A DNA stretch of 64,000 bases from Streptomyces cirratus. GTDB taxonomy: Bacteria > Actinomycetota > Actinomycetes > Streptomycetales > Streptomycetaceae. The position numbers were made by a program, and so were the translations under genes. Below the pieces are notes generated by a model, which saw nothing but the letters and a program-made list of their open reading frames with translations, was not told where the DNA came from and did no database searches. Positions 45,309-53,304 of this stretch are shown piece by piece; position 1 is the first letter of the stretch, and every line of letters begins with the position of its first letter. Location: contig NZ_BMVP01000002.1 in NCBI RefSeq assembly GCF_014650775.1, positions 868,001 through 932,000 of the forward strand, read 5' to 3'.

Positions 45309-46492
45309 CGACGAATCGCCTTCCACGGAAGGCCACCGTGCTCCTTGCCGGACTGGTTCTCGCGGCCCTGGCCGGGTGCGGAGCCGGGGGAAAGAACGCG
45401 ACGGAGGCGCTCGGCACCAAGGGGCCCGCCCGGCCGGTCAAGGCGGAACCCGCGGCGCCGCCCGGACTGGCCGGAATGCCGCCGGTGCTCGACCCCCACG
45501 ACGTCTACGCGGCCGACCGGCCGAACCAGCTGTCCCCGGTCGTCAAGAACTTCCCTTCCCGTGTCTACGTACCGAACACCGGCTCCAACACCGTGTCCGT
45601 CATCGACCCGAAGACGTACAAGGTCATCGACACCATCCCGGTCGGCATCCAGCCCCAGCACGTGGTGCCGTCCTGGGACATGAAGACCCTGTGGGTCAAC
45701 AACAACCGCGGTCACACGCTCACCCCCATCAACCCGGCCACCGGCGAGGCCGGTGACCCGGTGGAGGTGCACGACCCGTACAACCTGTACTTCACGCCCA
45801 ACGGCAAGTACGCGGTCGTGATGGCCTCCATGGACCGCGAGCTGGTCTTCCGTGACCCGCACACCATGAACCGGGTGAAGACGGTCCCGGTGACCTGCTA
45901 CGGCGTCAACCACGCGGACTTCTCGCTGGACGGCCGGTACTTCATCGTCAGCTGCGAGTTCTCCGGCGAGCTGCTCAAGGTCGACACCGAGAAGATGGAG
46001 GTCGTCGGCCAGCAGAAGCTGCCCTTCGAAGGCGCCATGCCACAGGACGTCAAGGTCTCCCCGGACGGGAAGACCTTCTACGTCGCGGACATGATGGCGC
46101 ACGGCATGTGGGTGCTCAGCGGCGACAAGTTCGGGGCGCCGACGCTGCTGCCCACCGGTAAGGGCTGCCACGGCCTGTACGTCAGCCGCGACTCGAAGGA
46201 GATGTACATCTCCAACCGGGGCGAGGGCAGCATCTCCGTCTTCGACTTCAAGGCGAACAAGCTCACCAAGAAGTGGGAGCTCCCGGACGGCGGCAGCCCC
46301 GACATGGGCGGGGTGTCCGCCGACGGCAAGGTGCTGTGGCTTTCGGGCCGCTACAACTCCGAGGTGTACGCGATCGACACGAAGACGGGCGAGGAACTGG
46401 CCAAGATCCCGGTCGGCTCCGGCCCGCACGGCCTCGCCGTCTACCCGCAGCCCGGCCGCTACTCGCTCGGCCACACCGGCATCTTCCGGTAG
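45305..46492 (+). CDS. YVTN-type beta-propeller lipoprotein
   Basis: A 395-residue lipoprotein (lipobox LAGC, Cys about residue 25) with a seven-bladed propeller of YVTN/YncE type: repeats such as VYVPNTGSNTVSVIDPKTYKV, FYVADMMAHGMWVL and MYISNRGEGSISVFD. It probably binds a ligand or partner outside the membrane; no enzyme motif is seen. Its ATG overlaps the stop of the deacetylase-like gene (ATGA), so the two are made together and may form one surface complex. A strong terminator follows. Confidence 0.88.
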   Translation: MTTNRLPRKATVLLAGLVLAALAGCGAGGKNATEALGTKGPARPVKAEPAAPPGLAGMPPVLDPHDVYAADRPNQLSPVVKNFPSRVYVPNTGSNTVSVIDPKTYKVIDTIPVGIQPQHVVPSWDMKTLWVNNNRGHTLTPINPATGEAGDPVEVHDPYNLYFTPNGKYAVVMASMDRELVFRDPHTMNRVKTVPVTCYGVNHADFSLDGRYFIVSCEFSGELLKVDTEKMEVVGQQKLPFEGAMPQDVKVSPDGKTFYVADMMAHGMWVLSGDKFGAPTLLPTGKGCHGLYVSRDSKEMYISNRGEGSISVFDFKANKLTKKWELPDGGSPDMGGVSADGKVLWLSGRYNSEVYAIDTKTGEELAKIPVGSGPHGLAVYPQPGRYSLGHTGIFR

Positions 46493-46500
46493 GCGGCGGC

Positions 46501-46541
46501 GGGGGTGCCCCGGGAGCCCGCACGGCTCCCGGGGCACCCCC
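46501..46541. terminator. Bidirectional terminator between propeller and P450 genes
   Basis: Arms 46501-46518 and 46524-46541 (GGGGGTGCCCCGGGAGCC and complement) are an 18-bp perfect stem with a 5-base loop between convergent genes. Confidence 0.88.
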
Positions 46542-46559
46542 GTCCCTACGCGCGGTGGC

Positions 46560-47813
46560 TCACCAGGCGACGGGAAGCCGCTCGGGAAGCCGCTTGATGA
46601 AGCCGGTGCGCCAGACGAGGTTCTCCGCCGGCACCGCGAGCCGCAGCTCCGGCAGCCGCTCCACCAGCACCTCCAGCGCGATCTGCGCGTGCACCCGGCC
46701 GAGCGCGGACGCGGGGCAGAAGTGCCGCCCGGCCCCGAAGGCCAGGTGGGCGTTCGCGCTCTCCCGCTCCAGGTCCAGTTCGTCCGGGTTCTCGAAGGCC
46801 GCCGGGTCGAAGTTGGCCCCCTCCAGCAGGACGAGGACCAGCTCGCCCTCCTTCACCAGGACGTCCCCGACCTGTACGTCGGCCATGGCGATGCGCGGCA
46901 GGCCGTCACCCACGGACAGGTTCCAGCGCAGCAGTTCCTCCACCGCGCCGGCCATCCGCTCGGGGTGCGCCCGCAGGTACCCGATGAGCTCGGGGCGCTG
47001 GAGCAGCGCGAGGACCGCGAGCACCAGGAACGCCGAGGTGGACACCGCGCCCGCCCCGAAGAGGGAGACGGCGACCGTCGCGAACATGTCGTCACTCAGG
47101 TGCGCCGACTCGGGGTCGGCCTCCTTGAGCCCGGCGAACCTGCCGAGGAGCCCCGTACGCTCCTCGGCCGGCAGCGCGAGCTGGACGTTCAGCTGCTCGA
47201 CGAAATAGCCGACGTCCTTGTACCAGTTCAGTGCGGAGTCGGCGAACGGCTCGCGTGCGGTCATGAACGCGACGTCCAGCCCCGACATCAGCCGGCGGTG
47301 GTCCTCGAAGGGAACACCCAGTACCCGACAGTGCAACGCCGCCGAGAAGGGGTCGGCGAACCCCGCCCGGAGGTCCGCCGGACCGCCCTCTGCCACGATC
47401 CGGTCGATGAGCTCCCCGGCCTTGGCGCGCAACCAGTCCTGGAGGCCCTTCTGGCGCGGGTTCAGGGCCTTCATCACCGCGTTGCGCAGCCCGGCGCTGT
47501 TGATGTTGCCCATGTTGTTGACGACCTCGGGCGGGATCGTCAGCGCGTACTGGCGGGGCACACCGGCGTTGGCGGTGTCCTTGAGGCTGAACCGTTCGTC
47601 CTCCAGCACCTGCTTGGCCAGTGCGTAGCTGCTGACGAGCCAGGCCGGGTCCCCTGTCAGGGTGCGGACCGCGGCGACCGGTGCCTTCTCGCGCAGCCAG
47701 GCGCACTCCTCGGGGAGTACGTCTCCGCGCCGCGACAGCGGGAAGTCGAGGAGCGCCCCACCGGCCCCCGCGCCCGTTCCGGCCTGCGGGCCCTCAAGCT
47801 GCTCGACGCTCAT
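46560..47813 (-). CDS. CYP121-like cytochrome P450, cyclodipeptide tailoring
   Basis: A 417-residue soluble P450. The heme Cys is residue 366 in FGAGRHFCPASALG (the usual Gly after CP is Ala). Long stretches match what I remember of Mycobacterium tuberculosis CYP121: PPEVVNNMGNI, FGAGAVST in the I helix, LVLLEGANFDP and the C-terminal PERLPVAW. CYP121 couples the two rings of cyclo(Tyr-Tyr). Gln385 and Arg386 of CYP121, by my alignment, are Ile406 and Lys407 here, so substrate or chemistry may differ. Its start lies 20 bp inside the synthase gene; AAGGGA six bases upstream. Redox partners are not nearby. Confidence 0.93.
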   Translation of the reverse strand: MSVEQLEGPQAGTGAGAGGALLDFPLSRRGDVLPEECAWLREKAPVAAVRTLTGDPAWLVSSYALAKQVLEDERFSLKDTANAGVPRQYALTIPPEVVNNMGNINSAGLRNAVMKALNPRQKGLQDWLRAKAGELIDRIVAEGGPADLRAGFADPFSAALHCRVLGVPFEDHRRLMSGLDVAFMTAREPFADSALNWYKDVGYFVEQLNVQLALPAEERTGLLGRFAGLKEADPESAHLSDDMFATVAVSLFGAGAVSTSAFLVLAVLALLQRPELIGYLRAHPERMAGAVEELLRWNLSVGDGLPRIAMADVQVGDVLVKEGELVLVLLEGANFDPAAFENPDELDLERESANAHLAFGAGRHFCPASALGRVHAQIALEVLVERLPELRLAVPAENLVWRTGFIKRLPERLPVAW

Positions 47814-48546
47814 CGACGGTCCCTTCGGTCGGTGCGTGGTGCGCGGGTGTGGCGTGCTGCTCCGGGCGCACGACGGCGTACGCCTGGTTGCGGGTCGCGC
47901 GCAGGCCCCCGCCGCGCGCGAAGAGGAGATCGGTCATCGGCATCTTGACGTGGTAGGCCGCCACGGAGGACGGCACGTCGAGAATGCTCGGGGTGTCCAC
48001 GAAGAACGGCAGCTCCGCCGCCATGTAATCGAAACAGACCTGCAACTGTGCGTCTGTGATGGATTCACCTTCCGGCAACTTCGATCCGACGAAGTGGAGG
48101 GCCATTTCCTCGCATCCCTTACGAAACCCGTCATCCGTCTCAAGGAAATGCAGGACCCGCCGGTGCAGTAGTTGGTACACCGGGTTCGACTGGAAGTCGG
48201 AAAGCGCCCTCACGCGTATCTCGGCGTGCGTGGACCCTGAATCCTCGACACCTTTGACGATCCTTCGCCGCACTGCCTTGATCTCCTTCGCGGCCCGCTT
48301 GCCCGCGTGCTCCGGGGTGTAGCCGAAGGCGGCGAACATCCGGTCCACGTGGAGGTCCGCGTAGACGAAGTCGACCTGCGCGAAGCGGGTCGCAGCCCAT
48401 CGGGCAAGACTGCTGATGCGCTCGGAGCTGAAGTAGCTGTTGCCGGGGCTCACTCCGATGAGCACATGGTCGCCGTCTTCCCAGATATGGCGGCAAGTGC
48501 GGGTGAAGGGCAGAACTTCGAATGATGCGTCAGTTGTGATCGTCAC
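47794..48546 (-). CDS. Cyclodipeptide synthase, NYH subfamily
   Basis: Joins two aminoacyl-tRNAs into a cyclodipeptide without a peptide synthetase. The 250-residue protein is of normal length. With a constant offset of four from Streptomyces AlbC (recalled), the key residues are present: nucleophile Ser33 and Asn36 in GVSPGNSYF, Tyr174 and Glu178 in DYMAAELPF, and Tyr198-His199; Asn, Tyr and His define the NYH subfamily. The basic helix KEIKAVRRRIVKG (about 87-99) would bind tRNA. GTG 48546 has AAAGGG nine bases upstream. GC content and codon use (for example GAA, ACA, GCA) differ from neighbours, suggesting transfer. The two amino acids are not predictable here. Confidence 0.93.
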   Translation of the reverse strand: MTITTDASFEVLPFTRTCRHIWEDGDHVLIGVSPGNSYFSSERISSLARWAATRFAQVDFVYADLHVDRMFAAFGYTPEHAGKRAAKEIKAVRRRIVKGVEDSGSTHAEIRVRALSDFQSNPVYQLLHRRVLHFLETDDGFRKGCEEMALHFVGSKLPEGESITDAQLQVCFDYMAAELPFFVDTPSILDVPSSVAAYHVKMPMTDLLFARGGGLRATRNQAYAVVRPEQHATPAHHAPTEGTVDERRAA

Positions 48547-48613
48547 CTGTGATCGCCCTTTATGCCGCTTGTCCCTGGGAGCCCTGCGCTCCTGGTGTGG
48601 CGGCAATGCCGGT

Positions 48614-48643
48614 ACGTTATGCCGTGATCCCGGAGCGTGACAA
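48614..48643 (-). promoter_or_regulatory. Predicted promoter of the cyclodipeptide operon
   Basis: Read leftward: TTGTCA (48643-48638), an 18-bp spacer and TAACGT (48619-48614). Transcription would begin near 48607, about 60 bases ahead of the synthase GTG. It resembles a main-sigma promoter and lies in an AT-richer patch. Confidence 0.5.
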
Positions 48644-48797
48644 GTGGCGGCCGGATTTGTTGGCTGGAATTATCGCTTCCGGCTGCCGGAAGGGTAATTG
48701 AATTTCTTTCTGCCGACCGAACGGGACCCGGGGTGAGGACGGCCCGCGCAGGGCGCTACCCTGAGCCGTCAACAAGCACCGAGAAGGGGTGGACCCA

Positions 48798-49010
48798 GTG
48801 GCGGACATCGAGAGCGCGCGGGCGACGTTCGGCAAGTTCGACGCGGACGGCGACGGCTTCGTCACGGCCGACGAGTACAGCGCGGCCATGAAGGCCATGG
48901 GTGACGCGTACGTCACCGGCGCCGTCGCGGACGCCGTCATCGCCGCCAAGGACGCGAACGGCGACGGCCTGCTGAGCTTCGACGAGTTCTGGAACGCCCT
49001 GAACAAGTAG
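48798..49010 (+). CDS. Small EF-hand calcium-binding protein
   Basis: A 70-residue cytoplasmic protein with two complete EF-hands: loops Asp15-Glu26 (DADGDGFVTADE) and Asp52-Glu63 (DANGDGLLSFDE), each with the five usual ligands. Similar small proteins in Streptomyces, such as CabB as I recall, bind calcium and may buffer or sense it during development. GTG 48798 is chosen for AAGGGG eight bases upstream; GTG 48789 would overlap that site. Single-gene unit. Confidence 0.92.
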   Translation: MADIESARATFGKFDADGDGFVTADEYSAAMKAMGDAYVTGAVADAVIAAKDANGDGLLSFDEFWNALNK

Positions 49011-49031
49011 CGCACGCGGGGCGGGGCCGCG

Positions 49032-49580
49032 TCACGCGGGCGGCCCCGTCATGTCCTCGACCTCGGCCAGCGCCTCCTCCAGCCAGCGCAGCCAGAACGT
49101 CTCCAGGCCGATCCCGCCGCGCAGCACGAGCCGGCGCAGCCGGTCCTCGTCGGAGTCCCGCCCCGGCGGGAAGTCCTTCGCCTCGATCGCCTCGTACTCC
49201 GCCAGCTGCCCCCGGTGCAGCTCCAGATGCCGCCGCAGCTCCCCGGCCAGCCCCTGCGGGCCGACGACGCCGGCCGCCCGCACCCGCAGCAGCAGCGGAT
49301 CGCGGATCGCCTTCGGGTCCTGGCTCTCGCCGACCCACCGGGCCAGCTCCGCGCTTCCGGCCGGCAGCACCTCGTACTCCTTCTTCTGCCCGCGCACCGG
49401 TACCTCGCTGGGCAGCGCCCGGATCAGCCCGGCCTCCTCCAGCCGGCCGAGCTCGCGGTAGATCTGCTGGTGCGTCGCGGACCAGAAGTACCCGATCGAC
49501 TTGTCGAACCGCCGGGTCAGCTCCAGCCCGGACGACGGCTTCTCGAGCAGGGCGGTGAGGATGGCGTGCGGGAGCGACAT
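49032..49580 (-). CDS. PadR-family transcriptional regulator
   Basis: A 182-residue regulator. The N-terminal winged helix has the PadR pattern (HAILTALLEKPSSGLELTRRFDKSIGYFW, IYRELGRLEEAGLI, KKEYEVLPAG) and the C-terminal half is the Vir_act_alpha_C-type helical dimer domain. Often these repress a drug or phenolic-stress gene; none adjoins here. The cobalt transporter's ATPase gene ends 45 bp past its start on the same strand, so cotranscription is possible but not compelled. Ligand unknown. Confidence 0.9.
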   Translation of the reverse strand: MSLPHAILTALLEKPSSGLELTRRFDKSIGYFWSATHQQIYRELGRLEEAGLIRALPSEVPVRGQKKEYEVLPAGSAELARWVGESQDPKAIRDPLLLRVRAAGVVGPQGLAGELRRHLELHRGQLAEYEAIEAKDFPPGRDSDEDRLRRLVLRGGIGLETFWLRWLEEALAEVEDMTGPPA

Positions 49581-49625
49581 GCGCTCATCCTAGGTTCGGC
49601 CGCCGGCGCCGGGCCGTGTCCCGGC

Positions 49626-50459
49626 TCAGGACGGGGCCCCCGCCCAGGCGGACAGTGCCTCCGGCGTCCTCGGCCCCGGTGCGTCCGGCTCCAGCAGGCC
49701 CCGCGCCCGCAGGAGCGCCGTCACCGCCGGGGACCACGCCTGGCGCAGCCCCGCCGAAGCCAGCAGCTCCGGGTCCGACAGCAGCGCCGCGGCCGGGCCG
49801 ACGCGGATGCCCGACGGGGTGAGGACCGCCGCGTCGTCGGCCCAGCGCACCGCGAGCTCGACGTCGTGCGTGGCCATCACCACCGTCGTGCCGTTCGCGC
49901 GCAGGCCCGCCAGCACCTCCAGCAGCCGCTCCTGCCCGTCCGGGTCCAGTCCGGCCGTCGGCTCGTCCAGGATCAGCACCTCCGGCGCCATCGCGACCGC
50001 GCCCGCGATCGCCGCCCGCTTGCGCTGCCCGTACGAGAGCAGGTGCGTCGGCCGGTCCCGCAGGGCGGTGATGTCCAGCGCGGTGAGCGCCGAGTCCACC
50101 CGGTCCCGTACCTCTGCCAGGGCCAGGCCCATGTTCATCGGGCCGAAGGACACGTCCTGCTCGACCGAGGCGGCGAACAGCTGGTCGTCCGGGTCCTGCA
50201 CGACCAGCTGGACGCGGCTGCGCAGCCGGGTCAGCCCCGCCCGGTCGTACCCCACCGCAGTGCCGTCCAGCCGCAGTTCGCCCGCACCCGGCCGCAGGCC
50301 GCCGCTCAGCAGCCGCATCAGCGTGGTCTTGCCGCTGCCGTTGCGGCCCAGGAGGACCAGCGCCCGGCCCGGTGCGATGGCGAAGTCCACTCCGGACAGC
50401 ACCTCCGGGCCGTCCTCGTACGCGTAACCCGCGCCCACCAGTTCCACCAACGGGTTCAC
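49626..50459 (-). CDS. cbiO: Cobalt ECF transporter ATPase
   Basis: Drives uptake of cobalt by ATP hydrolysis on the cytoplasmic face. The 277 residues have Walker A GRNGSGKTT, Q-loop VVQDPDDQLF, signature LSYGQRKR (with Tyr for the usual Gly-Gly), Walker B LILDEPTAGLD and the H-loop ATHD. The GTG start shares bases with the cbiQ stop (GTGA). Last gene of cbiM-cbiN-cbiQ-cbiO under the cobalamin riboswitch. Confidence 0.93.
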   Translation of the reverse strand: MNPLVELVGAGYAYEDGPEVLSGVDFAIAPGRALVLLGRNGSGKTTLMRLLSGGLRPGAGELRLDGTAVGYDRAGLTRLRSRVQLVVQDPDDQLFAASVEQDVSFGPMNMGLALAEVRDRVDSALTALDITALRDRPTHLLSYGQRKRAAIAGAVAMAPEVLILDEPTAGLDPDGQERLLEVLAGLRANGTTVVMATHDVELAVRWADDAAVLTPSGIRVGPAAALLSDPELLASAGLRQAWSPAVTALLRARGLLEPDAPGPRTPEALSAWAGAPS

Positions 50460-51205
50460 AAGTACAGCCCTTCCAGGGTGAGAGTCACGGTGACCAGCGC
50501 GCCCAGCAGGGCCGCCGACGCCGCCAGGAACCGCCACGACAGCGTCGCCCCGGGCACCAGCACCCGCAGCGCCCCGTCGTAGCCCCGCCCGGCCAGCCCC
50601 TCCTGGAGCCGCGCCGCGCGGTCGAAGGCCCGCACGAACGAGGTCGCGGCGAGCCCGGCCAGCGAACGCCACAGCGCGGCCCGGCCGGTGTGCCCGAGCC
50701 GGGCCGCCTGCGCCCGGCGGACCTGGGCCACCGAGTCGAGCAGCAGGAACCCGATCCGGTACATGACCAGGGCCACGTCCACGACCGGGGCCGGTACCCC
50801 CGCCCGCACCAGCCGGGGCAGCACGTCCGACACGGGGGTGGTGAAGGCGAACAGCAGCACCCCGAGCGAAGCCGCCGAAGTGCGCAGCAGCAGCTCCGCC
50901 GCGTGCCGGGGGCCGTCCGGGGCCAGGGAGACCGGCCCCGCCGGGCCGCCGACCGCGAACAGCAGGGGCAGCGCCCCGGTGACGCAGAAGCCCAGCGGGA
51001 TCCGGAAGGCCCGCCACAGCTGCCGTCCGGCCACGCCGGCCGGACCGAGCAGCACGGCCAGGGTCGCCGCCGCGACCAGCGGCCCGCCCGGCCAGGGCGG
51101 CAGGGCGACGGCCGTGACGGTGAGCCCGAGCCCGAGCAGTGCCTTCTCCAGCGGATGGCGGTGGCGCCAGCGGCTGCCGTGCGCCGCCACGTCGATGGGC
51201 AGCAC
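50456..51205 (-). CDS. cbiQ: Cobalt ECF transporter permease
   Basis: The transmembrane T component that couples the ATPase to the substrate-binding CbiMN. The 249 residues give five or six helices, with the two short Ala-Arg-Gly-type coupling motifs: AQAARLG near 168 and EGLAGRGYDG near 204. GTG 51205 lies three bases past the cbiN stop. Overlaps cbiO by GTGA. Confidence 0.92.
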   Translation of the reverse strand: MLPIDVAAHGSRWRHRHPLEKALLGLGLTVTAVALPPWPGGPLVAAATLAVLLGPAGVAGRQLWRAFRIPLGFCVTGALPLLFAVGGPAGPVSLAPDGPRHAAELLLRTSAASLGVLLFAFTTPVSDVLPRLVRAGVPAPVVDVALVMYRIGFLLLDSVAQVRRAQAARLGHTGRAALWRSLAGLAATSFVRAFDRAARLQEGLAGRGYDGALRVLVPGATLSWRFLAASAALLGALVTVTLTLEGLYL

Positions 51206-51208
51206 CGG

Positions 51209-51559
51209 CTACGGCTGTTCGCCGCGCGACCGGGCGACGCCGGCCTGTTCGCCGCGGTTGTGGGCGAGGCCCTGGCGGCGGCCCTTGCGCAGGCCGAAGT
51301 AGTACGCGAGCACGCCCGCACCGAGGGCCGCCTGGAGCGCGAACAGCGCCGACTCGACCTCCGCGGAGGGGGGTTCGTACAGGGGCGAGAACCACGGCTT
51401 GTAGTCCGGCTCGATCTGGGTGATCGCCGACTCGGCCTGGCTGTCCGCGCCGGCGAACGGCTCTTCCTTGCCGTCGCCCATGCCCAGCGCGACGGGCAGT
51501 ACGGCGAGCGCCGCGACCAGGAGCAGCAGCAGGGCGTTGATCTTAGCGTTACGGCTCAT
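51209..51559 (-). CDS. cbiN: Cobalt ECF transporter small subunit
   Basis: A small membrane protein of 116 residues: an N-terminal helix ([20 protein letters not shown]), an outer loop with [22 protein letters not shown] (the family's EPW-type motif) and a second helix ([19 protein letters not shown]). It assists CbiM in loading cobalt. The C-terminal 20 residues are a basic tail. The ATG overlaps the cbiM stop (ATGA). Confidence 0.92.
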   Translation of the reverse strand: MSRNAKINALLLLLVAALAVLPVALGMGDGKEEPFAGADSQAESAITQIEPDYKPWFSPLYEPPSAEVESALFALQAALGAGVLAYYFGLRKGRRQGLAHNRGEQAGVARSRGEQP

Positions 51560-52251
51560 CGGGCGGCCTCCGTGCGTGCGGCGCCGCCGGTCAGCTTGGC
51601 GACGCCGAGGCGGACCAGGTCGGACTTGCTGGACTGCATCAGCAGCCGCATGACGAGGACGGTCAGCAGCCCTTCGCTGACGGCCAGCGGGATCTGCGTG
51701 ACCGCGAAGATGCCGCCGAACTTCGCGAGCGCGCCGGGGAATCCGCTCGACGGGTCCGGGAAGGCCAGCGCCAGCTGGACGCTGGTCACGCAGTAGGTGA
51801 CGAGGTCGGCGAAGAACGCGCCGAAGAAGACGGTCACCATCAGCGGCACGTCGAACTGCTTGAGCAGCCGGTAGACGCCGTATCCCGCCCAGGGCCCGGC
51901 GATCGCCATCGAGAAGGCGTTCGCGCCGAGCGTGGTCAGCCCGCCGTGCGCGAGCAGCAGGGCCTGGAACAGCAGGGTGATGGTCCCGAGCACCGTCATG
52001 ACCGGCGGTCGGAACAGGATGGCGCCGAGCCCCGTCCCGGTCGGGTGGGAGCAACTGCCCGTGACGGACGGGATCTTGAGGGCCGACAGGACGAACGTGA
52101 ACGCTCCCGACGCTCCGAGCAGCAGCGTGCTCTCCGGGTTCGCCTTCACCTCGCGGGTCAGGGCGCGGGCACCGTGTACGACAAAGGGGGCGGACGCGAC
52201 GCCCCAGGCGACCGCGTGCAACGGGGGCAGGAAGCCCTCGGCGATATGCAT
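51556..52251 (-). CDS. cbiM: Cobalt ECF transporter substrate-binding membrane protein
   Basis: The S component that binds cobalt. The 231 residues start MHIAEGF, where the N-terminal Met-His and later residues form the metal site; [14 protein letters not shown] (about 66-79) is the hallmark of the family. About six helices follow. It is first in the operon, 40 bp downstream of the cobalamin riboswitch, so high B12 should shut it off. The ATG at 52251 is fixed by the requirement of an N-terminal MHI. Confidence 0.94.
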   Translation of the reverse strand: MHIAEGFLPPLHAVAWGVASAPFVVHGARALTREVKANPESTLLLGASGAFTFVLSALKIPSVTGSCSHPTGTGLGAILFRPPVMTVLGTITLLFQALLLAHGGLTTLGANAFSMAIAGPWAGYGVYRLLKQFDVPLMVTVFFGAFFADLVTYCVTSVQLALAFPDPSSGFPGALAKFGGIFAVTQIPLAVSEGLLTVLVMRLLMQSSKSDLVRLGVAKLTGGAARTEAAR

Positions 52252-52289
52252 GACTTTGGAGACCTCTCCAGCACCTCGTGGATGGACGA

Positions 52290-52465
52290 CGCGCCCCGGC
52301 CGGTCTCCTGGCTCACGGGTACTGATGCCCTGACTCCGCCTTCCCGGGGCCGTGCGGTCACCCGCGCGGGCCCAGTGGCTTCCCGCGTGGGAGTGGAGCC
52401 GGACTTCCCGATCACAGTGGCGAGGGCCGCACCGGTTTCCCACCGGTTTCCCGAACACCAAGGCC
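52290..52465 (-). promoter_or_regulatory. Cobalamin riboswitch
   Basis: Read leftward, the leader has GGGAAACCGGTGGGAAACCG, then GCCACTGTGATCGGG, GCCACTGGGCCCG and GTCAGGGC, and ends in the B12 box GAGCCAGGAGACCGGCCGG (52313-52295 region). This order and the conserved words are those of adenosylcobalamin riboswitches. It precedes cbiM and would repress cobalt uptake when cobalamin is high. Exact ends are approximate. Confidence 0.9.
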
Positions 52466-52560
52466 CCATGACCCTAGTCGCCCGCCCGGACGGGTCACAA
52501 CCCGCCCCTTCCGGGCGCGCCGGGTTGGTGGCCGCGTCCCGCGGGACGCACGGTGGTGCG

Positions 52561-53292
52561 GTGGCCGACGATTCGGAATCCGCGCAGAGCCCCCGCTACG
52601 GCGACCTGAGCGCCCTCTACGTGAACTGCACCCTCAAGCGGTCCCCCGAGACCAGCAACACCGAGGGCCTGATCTCCAGGAGCCGGGCGGTCATGGAGGC
52701 CGCCGGCGCCCGGACCGAGCTCGTCCGGGCCGTCGACCACGACATCGCCACCGGTGTGTGGCCCGACATGACCGAGCACGGCTGGGAGAGCGACGAGTGG
52801 CCCGTCCTCTACAGCCGGATCATGGACGCCGACATCCTGGTGCTCTGCGGCCCGATCTGGCTCGGGGACAACAGCTCCGTGATGAAGCGGGTCATCGAGA
52901 GGCTCTACGCCTGCTCCTCGCTGCTGAACGAGCACGGCCAGTACGCCTATTACGGCCGGGTGGGCGGGGCGCTGATCACCGGCAACGAGGACGGCGTCAA
53001 GCACTGCGCGATGAACGTCCTCTACAGCCTCCAGCACCTCGGGTACGCGATCCCGCCGCAGGCCGACGCCGGGTGGATCGGCGAGGCCGGGCCGGGGCCC
53101 TCGTACCTGGACCCCGGCTCGGGCGGCCCCGAGAACGACTTCACCAACCGGAACACGACCTTCATGAGCTGGAACCTCATGCACCTGGCCGCCCTCCTGA
53201 AACGGGCGGGCGGCATCCCGGCACACGGCAACCAGCGCTCGGAGTGGGACGCCGGGTGCCGCTTCGACTTCCCCAACCCCGAGCACCGCTAG
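52561..53292 (+). CDS. NADPH-dependent FMN reductase / flavodoxin-fold protein
   Basis: A 243-residue protein. Residues about 18-180 have the flavodoxin-like fold with LYVNCTLKRSPETSNT (phosphate loop) and ADILVLCGPIWLGDNSSVMKRVIER (isoalloxazine side). It could be an azo- or quinone-reductase-type enzyme. The C-terminus DAGCRFDFPNPEHR is family-typical. GTG 52561 is chosen over an ATG at 52468 that would lie on the riboswitch region; the ribosome site is weak. Divergent from the cobalt operon, probably unrelated. Confidence 0.85.
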   Translation: MADDSESAQSPRYGDLSALYVNCTLKRSPETSNTEGLISRSRAVMEAAGARTELVRAVDHDIATGVWPDMTEHGWESDEWPVLYSRIMDADILVLCGPIWLGDNSSVMKRVIERLYACSSLLNEHGQYAYYGRVGGALITGNEDGVKHCAMNVLYSLQHLGYAIPPQADAGWIGEAGPGPSYLDPGSGGPENDFTNRNTTFMSWNLMHLAALLKRAGGIPAHGNQRSEWDAGCRFDFPNPEHR

Positions 53293-53304
53293 CGGGGGCC
53301 GGGC

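Noticed and set aside
46560..48546. Bicyclomycin-type or multi-oxidase diketopiperazine cluster
   Set aside because: Only one P450 and no 2-oxoglutarate dioxygenases are present; the P450 is of CYP121 type.
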